Source of the DNA: Clavaria fumosa
Taxonomy: Eukaryota > Basidiomycota > Agaricomycetes > Agaricales > Clavariaceae
Assembly: GCA_951802425.1 (NCBI GenBank)
Contig: OX637804.1
Span: 744,001 to 808,000 of the forward strand
Length of the DNA: 64,000 nucleotides
Reading direction: 5' to 3'
Part shown: positions 56,400 through 64,000 of the stretch, in pieces
Layout of the letters: the number at the start of each line of letters is the position of its first letter
Position numbering within the stretch: position 1 is the stretch's first letter
Translations under genes and position numbers: made by a program
The notes under the pieces: generated by a model
Database searches by the model: none
What the model was told of the DNA's origin: nothing
Seen by the model: only the letters and a program-made list of their open reading frames with translations

Positions 56400-57993
56400 T
56401 CATGGAGCGCGAGAGGCCGAAGCGGGGGGTGCCGACTGTCCGGAGGCTTGCGCAGCTCCTGTGGGCAGGATTATTGGCAGGTGCGGTAGAGAAGAGGAGG
56501 GATCAGGTTGTGCTATTCGACAAGTCAGGCCGAGGCTGCAAATATAGATTCACCCGAGCTCACAATGATGTATATTGTAAATGTTGAAGACGTTAAGGTT
56601 ACCAGATCCGACAGCTCCACCACCAGTAGCTGTCGCAGTTGAACAGATTGCTGGGAAGTACAGGCATCCTGGACTCACTTATTGTCGAGCCACTGTAGGT
56701 TTGTTGCATGGACAAGGTCGCTTGCAGCATGCCAGTCATGCTCTCAATATCTGCAGGGGATAGTGCTGCAGGGGATAGTGCTACAAGGGATTGTGCTGAT
56801 CAGCCTTGCATTCCCGGTGGAGGCTAAAATATCATAGCATGTGCAAAAGAGAAGGACACCTGCCTCCGGGGACCACGGCAGGCTCGAGATTGCCTGGTAC
56901 TGGAACAGCCATGGCACCACTGTCAGACTTGAGCTCATTTCTGTGACTACAAGGGGCGGGCATGGTGCCAGGAAGTTCCGCGCCTGACAAGCATTTAATA
57001 TAAGATAACATACGCACTAGGGCAGACAAGATGAACGCACCGGAAGATTGGAATGGTGGTGAGAGGTATGTAGACCCTAACTCGCCCATGGTTGCGGAGG
57101 GAGTATTGGTAAGAGAAGATGCTAATCCCGAGCCCCTACGTCTCCGCCAAAGCACGAGAGCGACGATGAGTAGAACAAAGGCTACTGCGCCGACAACACC
57201 ACCAGCAATCGAAGCGCTGTGTGGTTTGGGGGAAAGTGTTGGTGAGGGCGATGGCGATGGCGAGCTCGTGGAAGATGAGGACATTGTTGGTGAGGGTGGC
57301 AAGCTCGTGAAAGAAGTCACTGGTGAGGACGACGGTGGGGATGTTGTCGGCATGACAGCCAGGTTTGGGCTATTGAGTCGATTAGTATGTTGTGTGGAAA
57401 CTTGAAGAACGAGTCGTACTTGAGAGTGATGGTCGAGAACGTTCCTGTGGGAAAGCTGGTAGTAGGGCTGACAGTGGTCGGGTCAAGGACAAGCAGCGAA
57501 CGGGGAAGGAGACATACAAAGGTCTTGTGGACTCGGAGAGGGAAGTGGTTGGGAGGGAAGCGGTTCGAGTGTTGGATGCAAAAGCAGTCGTGTAGTAAGT
57601 TAGATGTGAATAAGTTGTGTTGAGATCCCCCAAGCAATCCGACGATGACCCAGCTTGGACGATGTAATTTTGAATCACATGGAATTCGAAACCAGCGGGA
57701 ATGTTGCAAATCCATTCCAAATAACCAGTGCCTCTGGGGACAGTAATGGAGAAAAGTGTGTGCGGGTATGTTGCGTTTGCGTCATCAGGGAAAAACACGA
57801 GACTATCCGTCGAGTTGTAGAACATGTAGAACATGTAGAACGGCTCGCATTGCGTAGCCGTGAATGGAAAGACAAATGAGCCTAATTTCCCTAAAGTGTC
57901 GTCGGTGTACAGCCACCCAGTCGTTGGTGGTGCTAATGGCTTCGCTAGAATCGCAACAGCAGACATCACCAGAACTGCCCATTGCGAGCACAT
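56400..57993 (-). CDS. Type B tandem-family membrane protein, 422 aa
   Basis: Exons 57993-57518, 57467-57420, 57369-57041, 56983-56864, 56795-56679, 56629-56564 and 56512-56400; open. Signal MCSQWAVLVMSAVAILA; an unusual FYMFYMFYN duplication; EWICNIPAG; SSDCLG. The stalk is of normal length, with the span at about 229-249. Intron 4 has a GC donor (GCAGGT). Exon 5 carries a 15-nt duplication (ALSPAALSPA). The motif exon is short: AVGSGNLNVFNIYNIHH. Where other B genes have a TAG stop after QASE, this copy has CAG and reads 13 codons further to SASRAP. Confidence 0.75.
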
Positions 57994-58283
57994 TGTCGCC
58001 GTCAGGAGAGAAGAGCGTTCTTCACAAAGCTGTACCTTGTCACTCCGTTATCACCAACCGCGTGGACATGGGAAATCATAGTCCTGATCGGGGGATTGCA
58101 TCTAGTGTTGCCACGGTTCGGCTCGGCTCGGCTATGGTGCGGCTCACGTGGCACGCCGTGCTTTCGGCTTCAAGAGCCGAGCCACACCATGATTACAGCA
58201 TCAGCTGTGGCTCAAAGTGGCTCAGGGGTGGCTCACACCATGGTTTCCAGGCACAACTAGGATATATTTGGTAACTATGCTAA

Positions 58284-58529
58284 CTACGCTGCGAGTACAT
58301 TGCGGACATATGAATTGATGTCCTCTGGGACTTGTTCTTGGGCAGCTGTGGTGGCCTCTAGCTCTAGCAACTCCTGTTCCCAGTCCAAGCCCTCAGTAAA
58401 TGATAGTTTGCAATCTTTCCGAAGAGAGTACTTATGAATCTGAAGAGCCTCCATGAAATCAGGTGAGATTCGGTTTCGTCGGGCAGTCATTGTCTCTTTC
58501 GCTGATGAAAATACCCGCAGAAAAGGCAA
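58284..58529 (-). pseudogene. hAT transposase C-terminal fragment
   Basis: RVFSSAKETMTARRNRISP and FMEALQIHKYSLRK are the end of the hAT dimerisation domain. Everything upstream is replaced by the captured frame. It ends normally with VRNVLAA and a stop. Confidence 0.8.
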
Positions 58530-58530
58530 G

Positions 58531-59619
58531 TCAGCGCTGCGAAGTTAACGGAATTTTGGACAGGACCTGCTGATTGGTGCTGGCCGGGATGTTCAGTGCG
58601 TAGCTGAGGATAGGACCCGTCACCTGGCCCTCATAGAGGTCCATCACCCTGTTGTCATACAGGAAGTTGTAAATAGTGTACAGTTCGGTCGGCGCATGGT
58701 CCATCGCCAAGGGAAGGCATCGGACGTAAGCGAGATCGGCCGAGACCACCGTGCCAGCGGTGAGGTGCTGCACCGACCAATATGCAGGACCCCACACCTG
58801 AGCACCACTGTAGGTGCGAGTGTACTTGTATACGCCATTCTCGAAGAGAGAAATAGTAGTCGGAGAATAGATGACCGTGACATCCGTGAAATTGGCGCTG
58901 CCAATCGTGATGGAGCTTGTGGATAAAGTCTCGAACGGGCTGCCGGAGATGTAATGCGTCCAAAGAATGCTAGTGCCATTGTTGGTGATCCGAAGGGTGT
59001 TCTCACCGAAAATGCTGATCTTGGTCTCTGCGCCCCCAGCCGCATTGATGTGCATGCGATATGTCACGATACCGACAGGATTCACGAGTGGCAAGACGAC
59101 TTGGGGGGTAGCTGCAGAGTTGGCAGTTGACAAGGAAGCCGTCGCAGCTCGCAAGTAGTCGGTAGTGTATGTCATGGGGATGGCGTTGGCGGGTTGCGTC
59201 ACCACAGTCCAGATGTCGGACAGGAGAGACCATTTGGACGTCAACGCAATGTCCCACGGAGTCTGCAAGGTAGGCGCAAAGGTGGATGGAATGATGAGAA
59301 TGCCAGAGAGAGCGGCGTTCAGGGTAGACCCAGCATTCAGGATCTGCCAGAGGAAGATAGGATTGACATTGGCCGATACGGATTTCACCCATGTGGCGAT
59401 AAAGAGGCCGTCCTCGAAGATGACGAGACTGTCGGGGACGCCGCACGTGCCGGGGGCGGGCTCGGTGAGCAGCACCATGCGCTTGAGCGCGAGGTGCGGG
59501 TGTGCCGTCGTGCGGGGGTGCGCGGCCGCGGGGCCCTGGGGGTGGTACGTCCGCCACACACTCCCGTCTGGCGTGGCGTATGTCTGCCCATGGATGGGGT
59601 TGAAAAAGGTGTCACGCAT
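58531..59619 (-). CDS. Uncharacterised captured gene fragment inside hAT element, 362 codons
   Basis: Open frame from ATG (MRDTFFNPIHGQTYATPDGS) to the stop 2 nt before the transposase remnant. It is beta-strand-like and rich in Thr/Ser/aromatic residues (SPTTISLFENGVYKYTRTYS, WGPAYWSVQHLTAG); no signal peptide, membrane span or transposase motif. I do not recognise the family. A 115-bp piece of it (59397-59510) is repeated at 59690-59805, showing rearrangement at capture. Composition is GC-richer than the array. A 5' exon upstream of 59619 is possible but not seen. Confidence 0.5.
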   Translation of the reverse strand: MRDTFFNPIHGQTYATPDGSVWRTYHPQGPAAAHPRTTAHPHLALKRMVLLTEPAPGTCGVPDSLVIFEDGLFIATWVKSVSANVNPIFLWQILNAGSTLNAALSGILIIPSTFAPTLQTPWDIALTSKWSLLSDIWTVVTQPANAIPMTYTTDYLRAATASLSTANSAATPQVVLPLVNPVGIVTYRMHINAAGGAETKISIFGENTLRITNNGTSILWTHYISGSPFETLSTSSITIGSANFTDVTVIYSPTTISLFENGVYKYTRTYSGAQVWGPAYWSVQHLTAGTVVSADLAYVRCLPLAMDHAPTELYTIYNFLYDNRVMDLYEGQVTGPILSYALNIPASTNQQVLSKIPLTSQR

Positions 59620-59805
59620 CGGCTCGATGCGGAATGTGGGGCCCAAGCTGGTCAGCACGGTTAGCGGGGTGCAAGTGACTAGTGCGGCGTGCGATAAAGA
59701 GGCCGTCCTCGAAGATGACGAGACTGTCGGGGACACCGCACGTGCCGGGGGCGGGCTCGGTGAGCAGCACCATGCGCTTGAGCGCGAGGTGCGGGTGTGC
59801 CGTGT

Positions 59806-60360
59806 GTGGTTTCCCAGTCAGCATCAGTCAGGAACACTGTTTGCATCTGTCAGATGTAGGAGCACCTCAAAAAAAAAGGTGACACACAGAGGTAGCCATC
59901 TAAGAAACACAGACTCGTGCGGTCACTCGTAGTCCCGCCAATAGCCGTCAGCCAGTCCTGGTCATTCTTCCACATGAGACACGAGTCGGTGCCATAGCAA
60001 AGGCATCATCTTCCACAGAACCGCAAAACATGGTGCGTTATAGTAGAAAGGAAAGAAGAAGACATATGTGAGGAGGAAAGCCCCAAGCACATGGAACTCT
60101 CCATCCACACAAAGTAATATAAAGTGACATCGTGACTCTGACCGCTAGCGTACCGCCTGCAATCAGCGAAGTCGACCTTCCAACACATGCCGCCGTACCG
60201 GTCAGCAGGGTGTCAGGGATGGGGCATGATTAACCCATGCCGCTGTGCAACTCAACGTGGTCCCGTGACCACCTGCCTGTTTGGGATATGGTGCATTGGC
60301 TGGCTCGGCTAGACACGGCTATCTCCGGTTTGACATCAGTCATCACACCGACAGGAACCA
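59806..60360. other. Non-coding interior of the hAT element
   Basis: No convincing gene; a 60-codon minus-strand frame at 60006-60188 has no recognisable feature. Confidence 0.4.
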
Positions 60361-60453
60361 CTCACCTATAGAGTAGCTCGGCTCAGCTCACAACCGGCTC
60401 GGCTCATCGGCTAAGCGGCTAAATCGCCGAGCCGTGGCAACACTAATTGCATC

Positions 60454-60826
60454 CCTGGGTCTGGGCTGCGGCTACCTCCGCACTATCCCAGCGTAGTCCC
60501 AAGAATGGTGTGTAGGGTATCGTTCAAAAGCCTCTCTCTCGCTCGACTTTCAGTTTGTTGTCCACTTTCTCTGCAACTGTTACGCACACTCAGAGAGCCC
60601 GGACGGCATCTCGTGGTGAGCCGAACGTTATCGACGCCGTTCTGACGACTAGATATACAAGGGCGACCTTTTGATGGGATTGATAATCTCGTGCGGCCGG
60701 CGCTCTATGCTGTGTGGCAGCAGCGAATGCGTAGGTCGGACTACCTCTGATGCTACATCAATGTGGGACGACTTCTTCAACTCGCCTCACCAATGGTGGA
60801 ACGTTTTACAAAACTTCCCTTCATCA
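60454..60826 (+). pseudogene. Upstream flank and truncated companion unit
   Basis: Resumes the flank interrupted by the hAT element. The TATA site is altered (TATACAA, about 60651). The companion frame is cut off at about 60826. Confidence 0.45.
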
Positions 60827-60837
60827 GCAAAACGGGG

Positions 60838-60975
60838 GTGATACTGCAGTAGACTGTGTAGATCTACATAGACCCTGTAGAACCCATAGAACCCATAGAC
60901 AACTTCCTGGTCTATGTAGAACTACATAGATACAGGCCTTTCTATGTAGAACTATGTAGAACTATGTAGATGGTG
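60838..60975. repeat. Short inverted and tandem repeats
   Basis: Multiple ACTATGTAGA units and a perfect palindrome at 60911-60930. No coding potential. Confidence 0.7.
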
Positions 60976-61082
60976 CTTCCAGCCTGCCACCACCACCCCT
61001 CCCTTCCTTTGCACACCAGCTGCTGCGAATCAATGGCCCAGGTCCCCGTCATCGGTCTGTGACCGCAGTGGGGGGCCTGGGC

Positions 61083-61273
61083 CATTGTTGCTGCTGCTGT
61101 TGCTGCTGCCGCCACCCGCCGCCGCCGCCCACCGCCGTTGCTGCTGCCGCCACCGCCGCCGCCGCCCACCGCTGTCGCTGCTGTTGCCGCCGCCACCGCC
61201 GCTGTTGCCGCCGCCGCCGCCCGCCGCTGTCGCTGCTGTTGCCGCCGCCGCCGCCCGTCGCTGTCGCTGCTGC
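61083..61273. repeat. GCC/GCT trinucleotide microsatellite
   Basis: About 190 bp of imperfect GCC, GCT and CCG triplets, adjoining the retrotransposon. Confidence 0.9.
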
Positions 61274-61538
61274 TGTTGGATATGGGAGGTTCGCCCATAT
61301 CGGGCAACATTACGTAACATACATATTACCTGACGCTCGCACCACTTAACCTCAGTTCTCTCTTTCGAGACTGAGGTATGACTCCCATTACATTCACTAT
61401 ATCAGTCCTAACTAATAGCCTGTCCTTAGATTTAGCTTACTGTCTTTACAGGCAAATGAATTTAGTTCTCTCTTTCGAGACTGAGATTTAGCTTACTGTC
61501 TTTACAGTTAACCACTGCCGGACAGACACCTCGCTATA

Positions 61539-61549
61539 GATTATGAGAC
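61539..61549 (+). other. Primer-binding site, tRNA-Met anticodon-arm type
   Basis: GATTATGAGAC is complementary to GUCUCAUAAU of the tRNA-Met anticodon arm. CTATAGATTATGAGA is shared with the LTR/PBS border of the copia element at 19665-24269, although the rest of the LTRs differ. Confidence 0.6.
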
Positions 61550-61609
61550 CCGCTTGACGCAGGCTACTCAAAAAGCTTCCAACTACTACTCAGTCTTTTT
61601 TCGAGATTT

Positions 61610-64000
61610 ATGACTGGCTCAAACACGGCCAATCCCCTCCTTTCACCTCCTGCTGCTGTGGCAGCCACCAAATCAACCAATCGTGAAAAAATGTCAAATC
61701 GCCTCTTTGACATCGATCGACTGAAGGATGATGGCTCAAACTATCAGATTTGGAGCTCTCAGATGCGACTAATTCTTCGAAACCACAACCTTTGGAAGAT
61801 CGTCGATGGTACTGAAACCGAACCACCGCTTACCGATACCGCAGCGCGCACTGACTGGGAAACACGCGAATGGGATGCCCAAGCCCAAATACTCCTCACA
61901 CTCGAGACAGAACCGTATTCAGGCGTCGTCGCTGCCCAATCCTCAAAAGAAGCCTGGGACAGCCTCAGAGATCGCTACCAGGGCACTGGGCTCCAAACAG
62001 CCGCTCTGCACATAGCCGCACTCTTCCAGACCAGGCTGTCAGATGAAGACCCCTTCGAATCGCAAATAAACGCTCTACTCGAACGCTGGCGCATCCTGAA
62101 ATCGCACGGAATTTCCCTCGATGAGAGTGTAATCGCTATTGCCATTATAATTGCGTTGCCGGACTCCTTCTCCGTACTTAGAACCATTCTCCTCTCTCAG
62201 TCCTCGCTACCGAAAGTCCAAGCTGTTAAGAATGCAATCCTTACTGAGGAACAAGTTTGCTCTGCTGCTGCAAACACCTCATCTACTGCATTGAAAGCTC
62301 AGGTAAAAGGAAAGCGACAAGGTGGGAATACAAAAGGGAAAGACCAAGACGGAGAAAAGGACAAGGACGAGAAAGGAGAACAGCGAAAGAAGAAGAAATG
62401 TGATTTCTGCGGTCGCACAGGTCATGTCGAGGATGAATGTCGCAAGAAAAAGACAGCCCTCAGCGCGCTCGAAGCCAAGGTGAACGAGAACCGGGATGGG
62501 CCATCAGACGCAGTCGCCAACCTCGCGCGACTCAGCGACTATGACTCCAACTATTCACGCACGCCAATTCGGCTCCTCCTGGCCCACTCTGCTGTGGCAG
62601 CAACCGCGTCATCCTCCCCATATCTGAACATTGTGAAACTACCGACCTCAGGCAACCACAGGTGGATACTTGACTCCGGAGCTAGTGAGCCCATGACATC
62701 CTGTCGTAGCTGGTTCGCAGTCTATCAAACCTTTGATAAACCTCGCCATGTCTACCTGGGTGACAAGAGTTACATCTTGGCACTCGGGAAAGGACAAGTT
62801 ATCCTACGGGTAAAACTAAGAAACGGCGAAGAGAGGTTAACGACACTCCGCGATGTCTACTATGTCCCACGCCTCGATGGTAACCTACTCTCCGTCTCAC
62901 ACCTGACTCGTCACAAGTACCAAATCACCTTTGACACAGCTGGGTTTGAGATTACCAACCCGCAAGGCCAGCTCGTGGCCCAAGGTATTGAGTCCCAAGG
63001 CTTATTCATTGTCGATGCCCTAACCTACGTCGAACGTGCATACAACATTACCATTGACCACCTCTCTGAGATCCATAACCCGACCCCACTCGCCCTCGCT
63101 GCCAGAACACGTGAATCCTATGCTGATCTCGCCACCTGGCACCGGCGTCTTGGACATGCGAACTACGATGTCATTCGCCATCTCGCAAAGTCCGGATTGG
63201 TCAAGGGGATGAAGCTTAAGGGCAACAACGCACCGACTGACACGATCTGCCATTCCTGTCTTGCCGGCAAGCAGACGCGAAACGTCATTCCGAAGATATC
63301 CACCGTCGACCACCCGCGCACACTCTACCGGGTGTACTCTGACCTGTGTGGAAAGATGCCCGTGCTCACACCTGCGCGACACCAGTACTTCATGACATTC
63401 ATCGACGGATACTCATCTTATGTCCTAGTCGCCCTCCTCAGAGCCAAAAGTGAAGCATTCGAGAATGTTCAGGATTTTATTGTCCGCGCAGAAGTCATCA
63501 CCAACGAACGCATCAACTTCTTTCGAAGCGATGGCGGTGGCGAGTACTATTCTATTGAGTCACAAGCCTACTTCAGATCCAAGGGCATTCACCACGAAAC
63601 AACAAACGCAGACACCCCACAAGAGAACGGGGTAGCCGAGCGAATGAACCGCACGCTACTCAACGATGCACGGTCAATGTTGCATGACGCAGACCTCCCA
63701 CCTAAGTACTGGGGCGACGCAGTTCTGTATGCGGCACACATCCACAACGTCAAGCCGACACGCTCACAGCACGATGGGCTCACACCACACGAAGCCTTTA
63801 CAGGCAATAAACCGAACCTATCACGCTTTAGAGTGTTCGGGTGCAAAGCATTTGTGCACATACCAAAGGCCAGACGTCATAAACTCCAGTCGAGAACACT
63901 TGAATGTGTTTTTCTGGGCTTTGCTGACCAACGACATGCTTATCGTCTTCTCCATAAGCCCACAGGTCGTATTGTCGAGTCTCGCGACGTTATCTTCGAT
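61610..64000 (+). CDS. Copia Gag-Pol polyprotein, first 797 residues
   Basis: Open from ATG (MTGSNTANPL) to the edge. Gag has the UBN2-like region DGSNYQIWSSQMRLILRNHN. CCHC knuckle CDFCGRTGHVEDEC is at residues 263-276; protease motif ILDSGASEPM near 354; the integrase zinc finger starts at WHRRLGHANY near 511. Catalytic Asp are in YSDLCG (about 578) and FIDGYSS (about 599), and Glu in PQENGVAERM (about 672). Reverse transcriptase and RNase H should lie beyond the edge. No stop or frameshift seen, so it is potentially functional. Sequence and codon use differ enough from element 1 to be a separate lineage. Confidence 0.92.
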   Translation, partial: MTGSNTANPLLSPPAAVAATKSTNREKMSNRLFDIDRLKDDGSNYQIWSSQMRLILRNHNLWKIVDGTETEPPLTDTAARTDWETREWDAQAQILLTLETEPYSGVVAAQSSKEAWDSLRDRYQGTGLQTAALHIAALFQTRLSDEDPFESQINALLERWRILKSHGISLDESVIAIAIIIALPDSFSVLRTILLSQSSLPKVQAVKNAILTEEQVCSAAANTSSTALKAQVKGKRQGGNTKGKDQDGEKDKDEKGEQRKKKKCDFCGRTGHVEDECRKKKTALSALEAKVNENRDGPSDAVANLARLSDYDSNYSRTPIRLLLAHSAVAATASSSPYLNIVKLPTSGNHRWILDSGASEPMTSCRSWFAVYQTFDKPRHVYLGDKSYILALGKGQVILRVKLRNGEERLTTLRDVYYVPRLDGNLLSVSHLTRHKYQITFDTAGFEITNPQGQLVAQGIESQGLFIVDALTYVERAYNITIDHLSEIHNPTPLALAARTRESYADLATWHRRLGHANYDVIRHLAKSGLVKGMKLKGNNAPTDTICHSCLAGKQTRNVIPKISTVDHPRTLYRVYSDLCGKMPVLTPARHQYFMTFIDGYSSYVLVALLRAKSEAFENVQDFIVRAEVITNERINFFRSDGGGEYYSIESQAYFRSKGIHHETTNADTPQENGVAERMNRTLLNDARSMLHDADLPPKYWGDAVLYAAHIHNVKPTRSQHDGLTPHEAFTGNKPNLSRFRVFGCKAFVHIPKARRHKLQSRTLECVFLGFADQRHAYRLLHKPTGRIVESRDVIFD

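Larger units (their letters stand above)
58103..60445 (-). mobile_element. Non-autonomous hAT transposon carrying foreign sequence
   Basis: Flanked by the 8-bp direct repeat ATTGCATC (58095-58102 and 60446-60453); the empty site is visible in the paralogous flank at 35549-35556. Terminal inverted repeats start TAGTGTTGCCACGG at both ends (14 bp perfect, about 20 bp with one mismatch) and fit 5'-YARNG. GGCTCGG-type subterminal repeats are near both ends. Inside are only the transposase C-terminus (58284-58529) and an unrelated open frame (58531-59619). Confidence 0.93.
61274..64000 (+). mobile_element. Second Ty1/copia-type retrotransposon, cut by window edge
   Basis: Probable 5' LTR 61274-61538 (starts TGTTGGA, ends CTATA as in element 1), primer site 61539-61549, then an open gag-pol frame to the edge. 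The LTR start is inferred, since the 3' LTR is outside the window. The LTR holds two copies of TTCTCTCTTTCGAGACTGAG and of TTTAGCTTACTGTCTTTACA. Confidence 0.85.

Noticed and set aside
59165..59932. 255-codon plus-strand frame in the hAT element
   Set aside because: Antisense to the captured frame and running through its internal duplication; no domain features.
60942..61349. Poly-Ala, poly-Gly and Cys/Pro-rich frames
   Set aside because: Produced by the trinucleotide microsatellite in all frames; no other coding evidence.

Overview
The window looks like an accessory, repeat-rich region of a filamentous fungus, most probably an agaricomycete basidiomycete. The evidence is short (about 45-90 nt) GT-AG introns with CTNAC-like branch points, two Ty1/copia-type retrotransposons, two hAT DNA transposons, and a gene family with the usual basidiomycete layout of signal peptide, small ectodomain, Ser/Thr/Pro stalk, one membrane span and a disordered tail. 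No tRNA, rRNA or CRISPR was found. All exon coordinates are my own splice predictions, checked by reading-frame continuity across every junction.

About 80% of the window is one tandem array, all on the minus strand, of a multi-exon membrane-protein family. I can build thirteen open models (one cut by the left edge) ending or starting at 1-1510, 4783-6395, 9329-10983, 14764-16349, 17707-19279, 25139-26827, 28115-30078, 30923-32527, 33825-35447, 37455-39045, 44061-45660, 46788-48197 and 56400-57993. Between them lie pseudogenes (2.5, 6.7-7.9, 11.2-13.9, 41.1-42.6, 48.9-50.3 and 53.0-54.4 kb) and single-exon relics. All copies share the ectodomain and membrane span but differ in the cytoplasmic tail. 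Type A has five exons and ends in a conserved PPPY motif (a PPxY, WW-domain ligand). Types B and C have seven exons and instead carry a short exon with a G-S-x-N-V-x-I pattern. The tail exons are symmetric (phase 1-1), so tails can be swapped without breaking the frame. One copy (28115-30078) is an open chimera of an A body with a B tail, and another (44061-45660) has lost PPPY through one stop codon.

Each repeat unit also holds, on the plus strand and divergent from the membrane gene, a degenerate companion unit. It has a conserved TATAAAA site and a charged, coiled-coil-like reading frame (VRERVAELAELV...LRDTRERL). I do not recognise it. Other dispersed repeats sit in the 3' flanks.

Mobile elements: (1) a 5'-truncated hAT transposase at 12.07-13.73 kb, inside a family pseudogene; (2) a complete copia element at 19665-24269 with identical 230-bp LTRs, a 5-bp target duplication and a single open 1377-codon polyprotein, so very young; (3) a 2343-bp non-autonomous hAT at 58103-60445 with an 8-bp target duplication, matching terminal repeats, only the tail end of a transposase and an unrelated captured reading frame; (4) a second copia element from about 61274 to beyond the right edge, open throughout. 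Both copia elements appear to use the same unusual primer, an internal tRNA-Met anticodon-arm fragment. The array appears to evolve by unequal recombination, tail exchange, inverted duplication and transposon insertion. A role in cell-surface recognition or signalling is a plausible inference but is not shown by sequence alone.
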